64,000 bases of DNA from Cyanophora paradoxa. Taxonomy: Eukaryota; Glaucocystophyceae; Cyanophorales; Cyanophoraceae. The notes under the pieces are model-generated. The model saw only the letters and a list, made by a program, of their open reading frames with translations, did no database searches and had not been told where the DNA came from. A program made the translations under genes and the position numbers. Position 1 is the stretch's first letter. Every line of letters starts with the position of its first letter. The stretch lies in NCBI GenBank assembly GCA_004431415.1, contig QPMI01000533.1:1-64000 (forward strand), written 5' to 3'. This document shows positions 1 through 11,736 of the stretch, one piece after another.

Positions 1-42
1 GGGGGCGGCGCCGGGGCCGGGGCGGCGCGATCGCGAAGCCAG

Positions 43-3000
43 CTAAGCGATCGCGCTTCGCCCTTCCTGGGCTTCCCTCTTCTCGGGCGAGGCGGCGAAG
101 GCGGGAGGCCATGCGGAAGAGGGGGAAAGGGGGGCGGAGGGAGGGGTGGGGTGGGGGTGGGGAGGCGGGCGGGTGCCGAGCCGGGGCGCTCTTTTCGGCG
201 GCGTCGGCGCGGGCCCAGAGATAAATAGCCTCGGGATAGCCTAAGGATAGCCCAGGGTGCCTTCCTATAAGCCTTTCTAGATAGCCTTAGGCGGCCTGCA
301 AAGATAGCCTGAAAGCCTAGGAGGGGGGCGGGGCGCGCTTCGGGCGGGGGAGCTCAAGAGCCTAGGATGGCCTAAAGATAGCCTAACAATAGCCTCGGAG
401 GCGGCCGGGGCGAGCGCACTTCTTTGCGGCGTCGGCGCGGGCCTTTGCGTCCTGCTCCGCGAGCGTCTTCACGCGCGCCTCCTCCTTGCCCATCTCGCCC
501 TCCGCCTGCCCCGGGGTGAGGCGCGGCGGGCCCAAAGGAAGGCGGAGGGAGGCGGAGGCAGAGGCGGAGCGGCGGGCGGGCGGTTCAGCTAAGGACGCCT
601 TTTCTTAAAGATGGAGCTGGAGATTATAGATCGGCAGAGGGCTGAAAAGCTATGGCTCGGCGGGGCGAGCGGGGCGGAGCGGCTTTGGGCGCGAGCCGCG
701 AGCGGCCAGGTCTCGAGAGCTTAGGCTCAGCCAGGCGAGGCGAGGCGGGAGGGGCGGGGCGGAGGGGGAGCGGGGGGGGGGGGGGGGGGGGGGTGGGGGG
801 GTGGGGGGGGGGGGGGGGGGGGGGGGCGGAAGCGCACGCGGTCGCGGGCGGCGATGGCGGCGTTGAGCTCCGCCTCGACCGCCCGCACCGCCGCCTCCTG
901 CGCGCCGCGTTCAGAAGAGGGCGTTAAGAAGAGAGGCGGTGAGGGGAGGCCGTGGGGGAGGGGCATGAGGTCCTAGCTCGAAGACCCCAGGTCCAGTTCT
1001 GCTTAAGTCGGTGCGGGGGCGGGAGCGGGGGGGGAGGGGGCGGGCCTGGTTGCCGGCGTCGATCTCCTTGAGGCGCGTCCTCGCCTGCTGCAGCTCCCCG
1101 TCCGCCTGGGGGGAGGAGAAGGCTCAGATCAGATCAGATCAGATCAGATCAGATCAGATCAAATTGCGCCCCCGCCCCCCGCGCACCTTCTCGAGGGCGG
1201 CCTTCAGCTTCATGACGGAGACCGCCGCCTGTCGCGAACGAAGTCATCGGATCAAATTCGAGATCAAATCTGAGATCAAATCCGGGATCAAATCGCGCTC
1301 GCCTGCTTGCGGACGCGCTCGAGCTCCTCCTTGGCCGCGTCGCGCGCCTCGCCGAACAGGTCCCGCTCCCCGGTCACCTGAGCGGAGGGGGGGGTACGGC
1401 ACGGTGAGCGGGGGGGCGGGAGGAAAAGCGGAGAGAGGGAGGCCGGCGGCCCTCGGGGCGGGAGGAGGGCGGGCGAGCGAGCGCGGTGGGGGGAGCCTCG
1501 CCAGAGCCCCCCTACCTAACTTACCCCTACCCGCCCCCCTAGCCCCCCTAGAGCCCCGCCCCGCCCCGCCCCGCCCCGCTCCGCCTCGCCCAGCTTTGCC
1601 CAGCTCCGCCCCACTCCGCCCCCGGCGGACCTTGGCCAGGTTCGCCTCCGTGGCGCCGAGGTGGTCCTCCAGCTGCTTCGCCCGCCTCGTGAGCTGCGGG
1701 GGGTGCGGCTTCAGAGGGGTAGGAGGGGGAGAAGAGATGGGGGGGGGAGATGGGAGGGGGGGTAGGGCGCGCCTCCCGCGCCTGGGCCTCCGCCGCGGCG
1801 CCCGCCTCCGCCTTCCCCTCCAGCTCCTTGACCTGCGTACCCGCCCCCGCCCGTTCAGGGGTACGGAATCCGGGCCGGGCGGGGAGGGGGTACGGGGCAC
1901 GCGCCTTCTTCTCGAGGTCCTCGCGGGAGAGTGCGGTGGTGTCCACGTGCTCGACCGGCGCGGCCGCCTGCGGGTACGGGCTTGGCCCCAGAGGAGGGCA
2001 CGGGATTCAAGGGCGAGGGGGGTACGGGGCGCACGGCGGCCTCCGCGCCCGCGGCCAGGGCGACCGCGCCGCCCTTCTCCAGAGCCGCGCACTTGTCCTG
2101 CGCGAGGGTGGTGAGCGGGCTTTGGACAGTTCGCCGTACCCCCCTCCCGGAAGCGGGTCCCACCTGCCAGTCGCGGAGCTCGCGTGCAGCAGCCGACTTC
2201 TCCAGCGTCCGCTCCACGCGGAGCGCGTCCAGCGCCTGGGTACGCAAGCGGGCTCGATGGGGGTACGCGAGCGTCGGGATGGGGGTACCCCCGCACCTGC
2301 TGGAGGGCCTCCTTCTGCCGCTCGAGCTCGATGAAGGCCTTCTGGAAGTCGGGACTGTACCCCCCGAAGGTAACGGTGAGCTCGGTACCCCCCTTTCGGC
2401 GCAGGCGTGGAAAAAAAGGAACGCGCCTGCACCCCTCCAGGAGGGCCATCGCGTCCTTGAGGCGCTTGGCGACTAGCTCGTCCTGCGTACCCTGGAGCCT
2501 CGCAATCTCCGCCTGCGGGGGGGTACGCCATCAACGACGAGGGGGAAGGAGCCGGCGGGGGGTACGGCCTCCGAGGCACCTTGAGGTGCTCTACGTGGCC
2601 CCGGGAGACGTCCAAGTCACGGGAGGCGGCGCTGAGCTCCTCGGCGGCCTTGCCGGCCGCCATCATCGACAGCGGCACGCCTGCAATGAGTGAGAGGTAG
2701 CAAAGAGGGGGACAGGAAAGGGGCCCGGCGGGATTCGAACCGGACATGGATCCCGAGCGGACGACCGACCCCGAGCGGGAGACGCGGCGGCTGCCCGTGC
2801 GGGGCACGGCGCCGCCCGCGCGGAACTTCTCGAGCTCCTCGAGGCTCTGAGGCGAGGCTCTCAGGAGAGGGGGGTACAGGAGGGAGCTTCGTGCGCGCCT
2901 CCTTGTGCTCGGTCTCGAGCTTGGCGGCGGCCTCCTGCGCCTCTGCAAGCTTCGTTCGCAGCTCCTCGTGCTCCTTCTGCAGCGCAGCCAACTGCTCCTC

Positions 3001-5019
3001 CACCGCGGACTGGGGGTACAGGGTACAGGGGGGAAGAAGTCGGCGGGGGGTAGAGGCGCTCGAGAGGGGCCGCGCGGGAGGCTCTGGAGGGCGCACCTTC
3101 GCGGCCAGGTCCGCCAACGCCGCCTCCTTGTCCCGCTGCGATGCGAATTCGAAGAGGCGGATTGGGGGGGGGGGGGGGAGATGGGCGGAGGGGGGTACGG
3201 CACGCACCACGAGGGCGTCGCGTTCGTCGACGGCGGCCTTGGCGGCGCGGCTCAGCTCCTTCGCCTGCTCCAGCAGCGTGTCCCTCTCCGCCGCGACCTG
3301 AAGCAACGTGTACCCCGGGTCACTTCAACCCGGCCGCCCGGCCGCCCCCGCCCTCTGCCCGCCCTGCGCACCGTCGCGAGCTCCGCATGCGCGTTGCCGC
3401 GCTCGGCAGAGAGCGCAGCGATGGCGGCCTCGTCTGCGGCGCGCGCCAGACGGATCAAATTCCGCAGATCGAACTCGGATCGAATCGGATTCGATCCGCG
3501 CACGCTGGATCTTGAGGCCGGAGAGGTGTTCGTTGATGGCGAGCTGCGCGGGTTCGAATCGGATCCGGGACATTGTTTCCGGCCCCGGTTCGAATCCGGG
3601 CGGACCTGGATCCTGTTGACCTCGTCCTCCGCCTCTTCGTTCGTCTGCTGCCGCAGCCTCCGGATCTCCTTCTCCTGTACCCCCCAAACCAAACACGGCG
3701 CGGGTCAGCCGCCGGCGCAATCTCGTACCCCCGACCCGCCCGCCGCGCGGCGCACGTATCGCTCCTTGACGCTCTCGACGAACTTGTCCTGCGCGCGTAC
3801 CCCCCGCCACCGCACCTCAGAACCGAGCCAAGCCTCGCTGCACGTCCGCCAGACCGCACCGTCTCGCCGCGCTCGTTGCGGACGGTCTCGAGGAGAGATT
3901 CGTTCTCGGCCATCAGGTCAGCCACCTGCGCGCGCGGGGCGGGGCGGGGCGGGGCGGGGCGGGCGCGGGTCAGAACCCCGGCCCGCCCGTTCGCATATCG
4001 CGTCGCGCGCCTTCTGGCGGAGGGTCTGCGGCGCGAACGTTCGCGTCAGCGCCGCAAAGCTAGCCACGGCGCCCCGGTGTGGGGGCAGGCGCGGGCGCCC
4101 GCTCGCACCGCGTTGGTGGCGTCGGTGCCCGCCTTGAGCGAGCGAAGGTTGCCGATCTCCGCCTCCTGCATGGCGAGCTGCACGCGGAACTGCTGCGCCC
4201 GCTCCTTCGCCTTGTCCCGCATCTCCTTGATGAACTCGATGAAGTAGGCCTAAGTCAAGTTAAGGCGGAGTCAGCGGCAGATTCGAATGGGAGAAGCAGC
4301 CAGAGGGACTGCGCTGCGTGCCTGCGTCTCGTTCTCGATCATGTTGAACGTTTGCTCGATCTGCGAGACGGTTTCCACGTGGGTCTTCTTCATGATCTCC
4401 ATCTCGCCGACGATCTGCGGGCGCGGGCGTGGTGCGCGTCGTCAGGCCAGCTGGCGGCCCGCGGACGCGGCGCGGCCGCTGCGGCAGTGGCGGCCTCGCC
4501 TCCGTAAGCTTCTGCTTCACCAGCTCCAGCGGCACGAACGCTTCCTCATTGACCTCCAGCGGCGGCGGAGGCGGCGGCAAGCGGACTGGGTTCGGCGTGT
4601 AGCCGGCGACCGCCTGCGTGGCAGCGGGGGCCAGCTAAGCGCTTGGAGCGCTTCGCGGCGCGTACGGCGAGCTCACCAAGTCGGAGGCATTCAATGCTGC
4701 GCGGGGGCAAGCGGACTGACGTTAGCACGCGCCCGCCAGTTCGCGCTGGCTATGCACCTGTCCGAGTGTTGAGGTTCGGCTTCCCGCTGGGCGTGGGCGG
4801 CTTTGTGGATGGGGTTGCAGGAGGTTGAGGGGTTTGGGGTGGCAGTGTTGGCGTGGGCGCTTTCGGCCCTGGTGTCGCGCTGGTCGGCCTTGAGAGGCCC
4901 ACTTCCGGATCGGGCTCTGGCTGCGGCGGCAGCTCCGGTGCGATAGCTCCAGCACTGGCATCACCCGAGCCGGAGAGCCGGCGGGTTATCGATGCCAGCA
5001 TCGCGCCTGTCTTGGACAC
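43..5019 (-). CDS. Long coiled-coil protein, about 25 exons (copy 1, apparently complete)
   Basis: No family is recognised. Reading the minus strand from 5019, the first exon begins MSKTGAMLASITRRLSGSG and is followed by a proline-rich stretch. A long chain of short exons then encodes charged, alanine/glutamate/lysine-rich helix typical of coiled coils, for example AYFIEFIKEMRDKAKERAQQ, EKEIRRLRQQTNEEAEDEV, VAAERDTLLEQAKELSRAAK and SAVEEQLAALQKEHEELRT. A serine/arginine-rich patch lies near 2730-2830, then more helical exons such as PDFQKAFIELERQKEALQQ, VKELEGKAEAGAAAEAQARE and EAAVRAVEAELNAAIAARD. Most introns are phase 0 and sit between exons of 39-150 bases. They carry GTACCCCC in the sense orientation, and several have apparent GC donors (gcgcgt, gcgagc). 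The last possible exon ends at a stop at 43-45, but the chain below about 430 is weaker. A structural or scaffold role is an inference. The gene is head-to-head with the membrane protein gene at 5295. Confidence 0.6.
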
Positions 5020-5294
5020 TAGAATTCTGTACCCTCCCAGAAGTTAGCTGCGAAGGAGCGGAGCAGCTCAGCTGTCTTTCGACGGCCGAAAAACAGCCAG
5101 CGCGTCTTTGTGCGACGATTGGGCGCTTCCGAAGGCACCCCGCGCCTTCTTCGGGCATCGCGTTTCTTCGGCCGACGGGCGAAGCTCGAGCGGTGGGCCG
5201 AAGCCTAGCGATCGTTGACGAGTCTCAGCCAGCGATCCAAGAAGACACTCAGCGAAGCTCGGGCCCCGACTCCTGAGCAAGCCTGCCGGATCAG

Positions 5295-6406
5295 ATGTCC
5301 CGTTTCAGCAGTCCGGAGCGCGGCGGAGCGCGTCCTATGCCAGTCTCAATGATGCCGCCCGTCGGCGCGGGCCCCAAGCTACAGTACGAAGGCGGCGGCA
5401 GCTTCGCCGCCGACCCGATGTCCAGCGGCTATGAGGAGGCCCCCAGCGGCATTCCTCTCGATCCCTACAACGCCGACCCCTACGCCTTTGGCCGCCGGAC
5501 CGTCGTCATCCCCTCCGGCCCGTGGTACCGCATCCTAGCGACCATCTCGCAGCTTCTGGAGGGTCCGCGGCGCACGCCCCGGCTTCCCTTGAGTTTCCCA
5601 CGCTGAGAACGGCCTCAGATATGGACCTCGCCGCGTGCTGGTACTTCACGGCCCACATCCTCCAGACCCGCGGAAACAACGATTCGATCTTCGCCGGTGC
5701 GCGCCCCGCGCCGCGCCGCGCCCTAGAGAACGAGGAAAGGATCCGACTGCCCGGCCGCCGCAGCGTCCGTCGCGTTCTCTTCGTTTGCGAGCCTCATGTA
5801 CGTCTTCAAGTTCCTTACGCCCCTCTTCATGCGCCGCGTCGACATCGTACCCGTGCGCACGCATCATCTCCTAACCCCCCCCCCCCCCCCCCCCCCTGGC
5901 GTCTTCGCCCTCTTACCCTTCTTCTTCGGTGCAGGGCGTCGTGCCCATCCTCGCCCCCTTTTTCCTTCTCCACGCCGACGTCGAGCGCGTCGACGACGTC
6001 CGCCGGATCCGCTCCTGGCGAGCCCCCTTTCTCCTTTTTCTCTTCTTTTTTGAGAGGCTTCTCCAGGTACTCGATCATCCTGAAGGTGTTCCAAAGCATC
6101 CCCATGGTTTTCATCACGGGCATCTTCCTCTGTGCGCTGTACCCGTCGTCCCCGTCTCCTCTCCCCGAGAATAACTGTACCCGCAGTCCGCGACGGGGGC
6201 GACCGGTACAACGGCGCCGGCCTCGCGTGCTTCATCATTGGGATCGTGTCCTTCTTCGTATCCGTGAACGAGGTACCCCGGGCCCCTTCCCCCCACTTCC
6301 CCCTCCCCCCCCCCCCCCCCCAATTCAAGTCCGCGCAGGCCCTGCACGTGATCTTGAACGCCCGCGAGAACGTTACCCCCGCCGGCACCGCCGGCCCTAC
6401 GTGTAG
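5295..6406 (+). CDS. Multi-pass membrane protein (copy 1, frameshifted at the C-terminus)
   Basis: This is the same gene as 10616-11736. The start is the ATG of MSRFSSPERGG. The exon chain can be read across introns near 5560-5617, 5698-5770, 5848-5935, 6013-6068, 6131-6188 and 6271-6339. In this copy the final codons lack one C in the run before the stop, so the ending GPYV-stop seen in copy 2 becomes GPTCSPF and runs on past the normal stop. That is either a real frameshift in one copy or a homopolymer sequencing error. It faces away from the coiled-coil gene with 275 bases between the start codons. Confidence 0.6.
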
Positions 6407-6409
6407 CCC

Positions 6410-8072
6410 CTTCGCCCCGGCCCCATGCCACCTTCGATACCGGTACCGTATTACAATGGAGGCTGGCTGGCTGGGGGCGCCCCACGGCCCAAGCTTAAGT
6501 GGTGAGGCGCCCCCACAAGGCCTAGCCGGAGAGGCAGCTGCTCGCTCGTCATTTTTCGTCCGATCTCTGCCTAAGCTTAGTAGCATTTCGATATCGTATA
6601 CGTATTGATGTGCAGTCTGTAGCTATATGATAGTTAGGGTCGTATACGTATGCCCCGTACACCTTGCTTTGCAATTGTCGCCCCCTTCGTAATCGGGGGA
6701 ATCGATACTATGATATACGTATACAGTATACTCGAAATCCGATGATCGAATACAGTATCACTGAGCAGATCAAGATCTTAAGCTTCGGTGTCAGGCCCTG
6801 CATGCGCATGTGCAGCTGCGCGCATGCCGCGCAGGGGCTAGGGCGGGGGCTGGATGTAGCCGCTGCAGCCCGCTGTAGCTTTGTACATAATTAGCCTGTA
6901 GCCGACTACGGTCTTGTGGCCCTACGCCCCTCTGGTGAGGGGCGGGTAGGGTCCGGCCGAGCCGCTGGAAACAGCGGCGCGTGGGGAGGGGGGCAACCCC
7001 CTCCCTGCCTGGCCGGACCTATCCGAGCAAATTGTTTTTTCTGGTGAGGGGCGGGGGCCGTCGAGTAGCACGCCTTGCCAAGTTGGTCGCATAGATAGAT
7101 CTAGAGGTGTGCTTGCAATCGCAATCGACCCGGCCCCGGCGGGGTCCCCTCCTGGAGGTACAGGAACGTTATAATTAACGTCGGGAGAGATCTAGAGGCG
7201 CGCTCCTCAGGCCTAAGAAGGAGTACGTATACTGATGCTCTCTTCCGAAGTTCGGGAAGCTTATAGTTAAGCATGCTTAAAATTAAACAGGGAATATTGC
7301 AGTCGACGTCCGACGGTCAGATCTAGACGGTCAGACGGCGGCCATCGCTAGGGTCAACGTCGGGCTGCGCTGGAGAAAAATGCATGCCTGCTGCCCCACC
7401 GTGGCACAGGTGCAGCTGCGCATGCAGCCTGGCAGGGCCGGGCCGCGCGCGGGGCCGCGCCTTCGAATTCGCGAAAATATTAATGGGCGCTGGCCAGGGA
7501 TCATCGGATCCGGAGGGGGCCCGGGAAGCTCATGATCATGATCATGATTAGCTGGAGGGGTGTTGCCACTGGCCGTTGGCCCGTGGCTACGCGTACGGGC
7601 GCGGGCGACCAAACGGTCCCGCGCGCATGATCTTGATCAGCTGGAGGGCTGCCGCCAGGGCTGTAGCCCTTCCGGCTCCGAGGCCGCCTCCCCCCCAGCG
7701 CAAGGGATCCTGACCCCGGTCCGGGCCCGGGGCGCCCGGCCCCCGCATGGGCCGGGCAGTTCGCGAGGCGCGCGCGGCGCCGCCGCGCCCGCGCGCGGCC
7801 GCCGTCTGGATCTTCCGCTGCGCATGCGAGGGCGGCGCCTTAAAAGCCTGCCCGCCGAAGGCCTTTTGAATTCCCATTCATATTTATATTGCGCCGCTCT
7901 GAATGAATGAAAGACTAGAAAATAACTATTTCGGACCAAAGCTCAAGATGTAGTCGGATACTTCGCTCTGATACATAATACTAGTTGAAAACCTTACATA
8001 CGTATATACTCCGAAGATAAAGCGGCGGCTGAGAAAACCAGCTACAGCCCTCTATTATTTCGCTCCGAGGCT
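6410..8072. other. Intergenic DNA of unit 1
   Basis: No convincing coding exon is visible. The stretch is less GC-rich than the genes and dense in short palindromic words such as GTATAC, GATATC, AGATCT, GCATGC, CATGATCATG and TTCGAA. It contains the candidate structured RNA at 6926-7040 (separate entry). A short run of GATCATGATCATGAT lies near 7531-7549. The same DNA recurs at 11737-13401. Confidence 0.6.
6926..7040 (+). ncRNA. Candidate structured RNA: hairpin, three-way junction with two GNRA loops, T6 tract (copy 1)
   Basis: A hairpin with an 8-bp stem (CGCCCCTC / GAGGGGCG) and TGGT loop lies at about 6926-6945. It is followed by a closing stem GGTCCGGCC (6950-6958) with GGCCGGACC (7011-7019). 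Inside that stem are two perfect hairpins: GCCGCTG-GAAA-CAGCGGC (6961-6978), and GGGAGGGGG (6984-6992) with CCCCCTCCC (6997-7005) around a GCAA loop. Both tetraloops are of the GNRA class. A run of six T at 7035-7040 would suit an RNA polymerase III terminator. I do not recognise an RNA family, no A or B box was identified, and transcription is not shown. The same structure on the other strand cannot be excluded, although the GNRA loops and the T run favour plus. Confidence 0.4.
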
Positions 8073-10341
8073 CTAGAGGAGGGCGGCGGGGCCGAAGCCG
8101 GCGTCGCCCTCAGCGGCGGGGGAGGCGCCGCCCTCGCAGCCGTTCGCGATCCCGAAGGCACCGGCCGCGGCGTCGTCAGCGTCCGCGGCGAACTGTCCGT
8201 CCCCCTTCGTGCGCGCCTCCTTGTGCTCGGTCTCGAGCTTGGCGGCGGCCTCCTGCGCCTCTGCAAGCTTCGTTCGCAGCTCCTCGTGCTCCTTCTGCAG
8301 CGCAGCCAACTGCTCCTCCACCGCGGACTGGGGGTACAGGGTACAGGGGGGAAGAAGTCGGCGGGGGGTAGAGGCGCTCGAGAGGGGCCGCGCGGGAGGC
8401 TCTGGAGGGCGCACCTTCGCGGCCAGGTCCGCCAACGCCGCCTCCTTGTCCCGCTGCGATGCGAATTCGAAGAGGCGGATTGGGGGGGGGGGGGGGGGGG
8501 ATGGGGGGGGGGGGGTACGGCACGCACCACGAGGGCGTCGCGTTCGTCGACGGCGGCCTTGGCGGCGCGGCTCAGCTCCTTCGCCTGCTCCAGCAGCGTG
8601 TCCCTCTCCGCCGCGACCTGAAGCAACGTGTACCCCGGGTCACTTCAACCCCGGCCGCCCGGCCGCCCCCGCCCTCTGCCCGCCCCTGCGCACCGTCGCG
8701 AGCTCCGCATGCGCGTTGCCGCGCTCGGCAGAGAGCGCAGCGATGGCGGCCTCGTCTGCGGCGCGCGCCAGACGGATCAAATTCCGCAGATCGAACTCGG
8801 ATCGAATCGGATTCGATCCGCGCACGCTGGATCTTGAGGCCGGAGAGGTGTTCGTTGATGGCGAGCTGCGCGGGTTCGAATCGGATCCGGGACATTGTTT
8901 CCGGCCCCGGTTCGAATCCGGGCGGACCTGGATCCTGTTGACCTCGTCCTCCGCCTCTTCGTTCGTCTGCTGCCGCAGCCTCCGGATCTCCTTCTCCTGT
9001 ACCCCCCAAACCAAACACGGCGCGGGTCAGCCGCCGGCGCAATCTCGTACCCCCGACCCGCCCGCCGCGCGGCGCACGTATCGCTCCTTGACGCTCTCGA
9101 CGAACTTGTCCTGCGCGCGTACCCCCCGCCACCGCACCTCAGAACCGAGCCAAGCCTCGCTGCACGTCCGCCAGACCGCACCGTCTCGCCGCGCTCGTTG
9201 CGGACGGTCTCGAGGAGAGATTCGTTCTCGGCCATCAGGTCAGCCACCTGCGCGCGCGGGGCGGGGCGGGGCGGGGCGGGGCGGGCGCGGGTCAGAACCC
9301 CGGCCCGCCCGTTCGCATATCGCGTCGCGCGCCTTCTGGCGGAGGGTCTGCGGCGCGAACGTTCGCGTCAGCGCCGCAAAGCTAGCCACGGCGCCCCGGT
9401 GTGGGGGCAGGCGCGGGCGCCCGCTCGCACCGCGTTGGTGGCGTCGGTGCCCGCCTTGAGCGAGCGAAGGTTGCCGATCTCCGCCTCCTGCATGGCGAGC
9501 TGCACGCGGAACTGCTGCGCCCGCTCCTTCGCCTTGTCCCGCATCTCCTTGATGAACTCGATGAAGTAGGCCTAAGTCAAGTTAAGGCGGAGTCAGCGGC
9601 AGATTCGAATGGGAGAAGCAGCCAGAGGGACTGCGCTGCGTGCCTGCGTCTCGTTCTCGATCATGTTGAACGTTTGCTCGATCTGCGAGACGGTTTCCAC
9701 GTGGGTCTTCTTCATGATCTCCATCTCGCCGACGATCTGCGGGCGCGGGCGTGGTGCGCGTCGTCAGGCCAGCTGGCGGCCCGCGGACGCGGCGCGGCCG
9801 CTGCGGCAGTGGCGGCCTCGCCTCCGTAAGCTTCTGCTTCACCAGCTCCAGCGGCACGAACGCTTCCTCATTGACCTCCAGCGGCGGCGGAGGCGGCGGC
9901 AAGCGGACTGGGTTCGGCGTGTAGCCGGCGACCGCCTGCGTGGCAGCGGGGGCCAGCTAAGCGCTTGGAGCGCTTCGCGGCGCGTACGGCGAGCTCACCA
10001 AGTCGGAGGCATTCAATGCTGCGCGGGGGCAAGCGGACTGACGTTAGCACGCGCCCGCCAGTTCGCGCTGGCTATGCACCTGTCCGAGTGTTGAGGTTCG
10101 GCTTCCCGCTGGGCGTGGGCGGCTTTGTGGATGGGGTTGCAGGAGGTTGAGGGGTTTGGGGTGGCAGTGTTGGCGTGGGCGCTTTCGGCCCTGGTGTCGC
10201 GCTGGTCGGCCTTGAGAGGCCCACTTCCGGATCGGGCTCTGGCTGCGGCGGCAGCTCCGGTGCGATAGCTCCAGCACTGGCATCACCCGAGCCGGAGAGC
10301 CGGCGGGTTATCGATGCCAGCATCGCGCCTGTCTTGGACAC
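8073..10341 (-). CDS. Chimeric coiled-coil gene created by the tandem duplication
   Basis: From its start at 10341 this gene repeats the first exons of the coiled-coil gene (N-terminal proline-rich region, then about 12 coiled-coil exons). Where copy 1 continues from EARTK into further coiled-coil exons, this copy crosses the duplication junction at about 8206. It continues in frame as GDGQFAADADDAAAGAFGI to the stop at 8073-8075. That tail is the last exon of the gene at 13402-14912. The product would be a truncated coiled-coil protein with a foreign tail of about 44 residues. The exon reading frame is kept exactly. Whether it is expressed, or real rather than an assembly duplicate, is unknown. 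Confidence 0.6.
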
Positions 10342-10615
10342 TAGAATTCTGTACCCTCCCAGAAGTTAGCTGCGAAGGAGCGGAGCAGCTCAGCTGTCTT
10401 TCGACGGCCGAAAAACAGCCAGCGCGTCTTTGTGCGACGATTGGGCGCTTCCGAAGGCACCCGCGCCTTCTTCGGGCATCGCGTTTCTTCGGCCGACGGG
10501 CGAAGCTCGAGCGGTGGGCCGAAGCCTAGCGATCGTTGACGAGTCTCAGCCAGCGATCCAAGAAGACACTCAGCGAAGCTCGGGCCCCGACTCCTGAGCA
10601 AGCCTGCCGGATCAG

Positions 10616-11736
10616 ATGTCCCGTTTCAGCAGTCCGGAGCGCGGCGGAGCGCGTCCTATGCCAGTCTCAATGATGCCGCCCGTCGGCGCGGGCCCCAAGC
10701 TACAGTACGAAGGCGGCGGCAGCTTCGCCGCCGACCCGATGTCCAGCGGCTATGAGGAGGCCCCCAGCGGCATTCCTCTCGATCCCTACAACGCCGACCC
10801 CTACGCCTTTGGCCGCCGGACCGTCGTCATCCCCTCCGGCCCGTGGTACCGCATCCTAGCGACCATCTCGCAGCTTCTGGAGGGTCCGCGGCGCACGCCC
10901 CCGGCTTCCCTTGAGTTTCCCACGCTGAGAACGGCCTCAGATATGGACCTCGCCGCGTGCTGGTACTTCACGGCCCACATCCTCCAGACCCGCGGAAACA
11001 ACGATTCGATCTTCGCCGGTGCGCGCCCCGCGCCGCGCCGCGCCCTAGAGAACGAGGAAAGGATCCGACTGCCCGGCCGCCGCAGCGTCCGTCGCGTTCT
11101 CTTCGTTTGCGAGCCTCATGTACGTCTTCAAGTTCCTTACGCCCCTCTTCATGCGCCGCGTCGACATCGTACCCGTGCGCACGCATCATCTCCTAACCCC
11201 CCCCCCCCCCCCCCCCCCCCCTGGCGTCTTCGCCCTCTTACCCTTCTTCTTCGGTGCAGGGCGTCGTGCCCATCCTCGCCCCCTTTTTCCTTCTCCACGC
11301 CGACGTCGAGCGCGTCGACGACGTCCGCCGGATCCGCTCCTGGCGAGCCCCCTTTCTCCTTTTTCTCTTCTTTTTTGAGAGGCTTCTCCAGGTACTCGAT
11401 CATCCTGAAGGTGTTCCAAAGCATCCCCATGGTTTTCATCACGGGCATCTTCCTCTGTGCGCTGTACCCGTCGTCCCCGTCTCCTCTCCCCGAGAATAAC
11501 TGTACCCCGCAGTCCGCGACGGGGGCGACCGGTACAACGGCGCCGGCCTCGCGTGCTTCATCATTGGGATCGTGTCCTTCTTCGTATCCGTGAACGAGGT
11601 ACCCCGGGCCCCTTCCCCCCCCCTCCCCCCCCCCCCCCCCCCCCCCCCCCAATTCAAGTCCGCGCAGGCCCTGCACGTGATCTTGAACGCCCGCGAGAAC
11701 GTTACCCCCGCCGGCACCGCCGGCCCCTACGTGTAG
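10616..11736 (+). CDS. Multi-pass membrane protein (copy 2, intact), about 255 residues
   Basis: No family is recognised. The chain reads MSRFSSPERGG, a polar N-terminal region ending near GPWYRILATISQLLE, then EDMDLAACWYFTAHILQT, ASVAFSSFASLMYVFKFLTP, GVVPILAPFFLLHADVERVD, RSWYSIILKVFQSIPMVF with ITGIFLF, and RDGGDRYNGAGLACFIIGIV with SFFVSVNEALHVILNARENV, ending GPYV and a TAG stop at 11734-11736. Three to four hydrophobic segments are visible, so an integral membrane protein is likely. Splice sites join in frame with GT donors (gtccgc, gtgcgc, gtaccc) and one GC donor (gcgagc near 11344). The intron at about 11170-11262 holds a run of about 25 C. The N-terminus has no obvious signal peptide; the first hydrophobic segment could act as a signal anchor. 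Confidence 0.68.

Larger units (their letters stand above)
2888..8206. repeat. Tandem segmental duplication, unit 1 (about 5.3 kb)
   Basis: This segment is repeated at 8207-13535 with an offset of about 5318-5330 bases. The two units are almost identical. The differences I can see are chiefly one- or few-base changes in the length of C or G runs, for example at 5140/10459, 6395/11724 and the G tract near 3164/8481. The unit holds the 5' part of the coiled-coil gene, the whole membrane protein gene, 1.6 kb of intergenic DNA and the last exon of the gene that continues at 13402-14912. Near identity means a very recent duplication or an assembly artefact. Confidence 0.93.

Noticed and set aside
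652-2476. Forward-strand frames across the first 2.5 kb
   Set aside because: They run antisense to the coiled-coil exons. Splice signals and GTACCCCC orientation show the minus strand is the coding one.
2725-2765. tRNA gene suggested by GGTTCGAATCC on the minus strand
   Set aside because: The flanking bases do not pair as a T stem, and no anticodon, D arm or acceptor stem could be drawn.
10616-11593. Single 325-codon frame covering the membrane gene
   Set aside because: It reads through introns. The spliced chain with hydrophobic segments and correct phases explains the sequence better.
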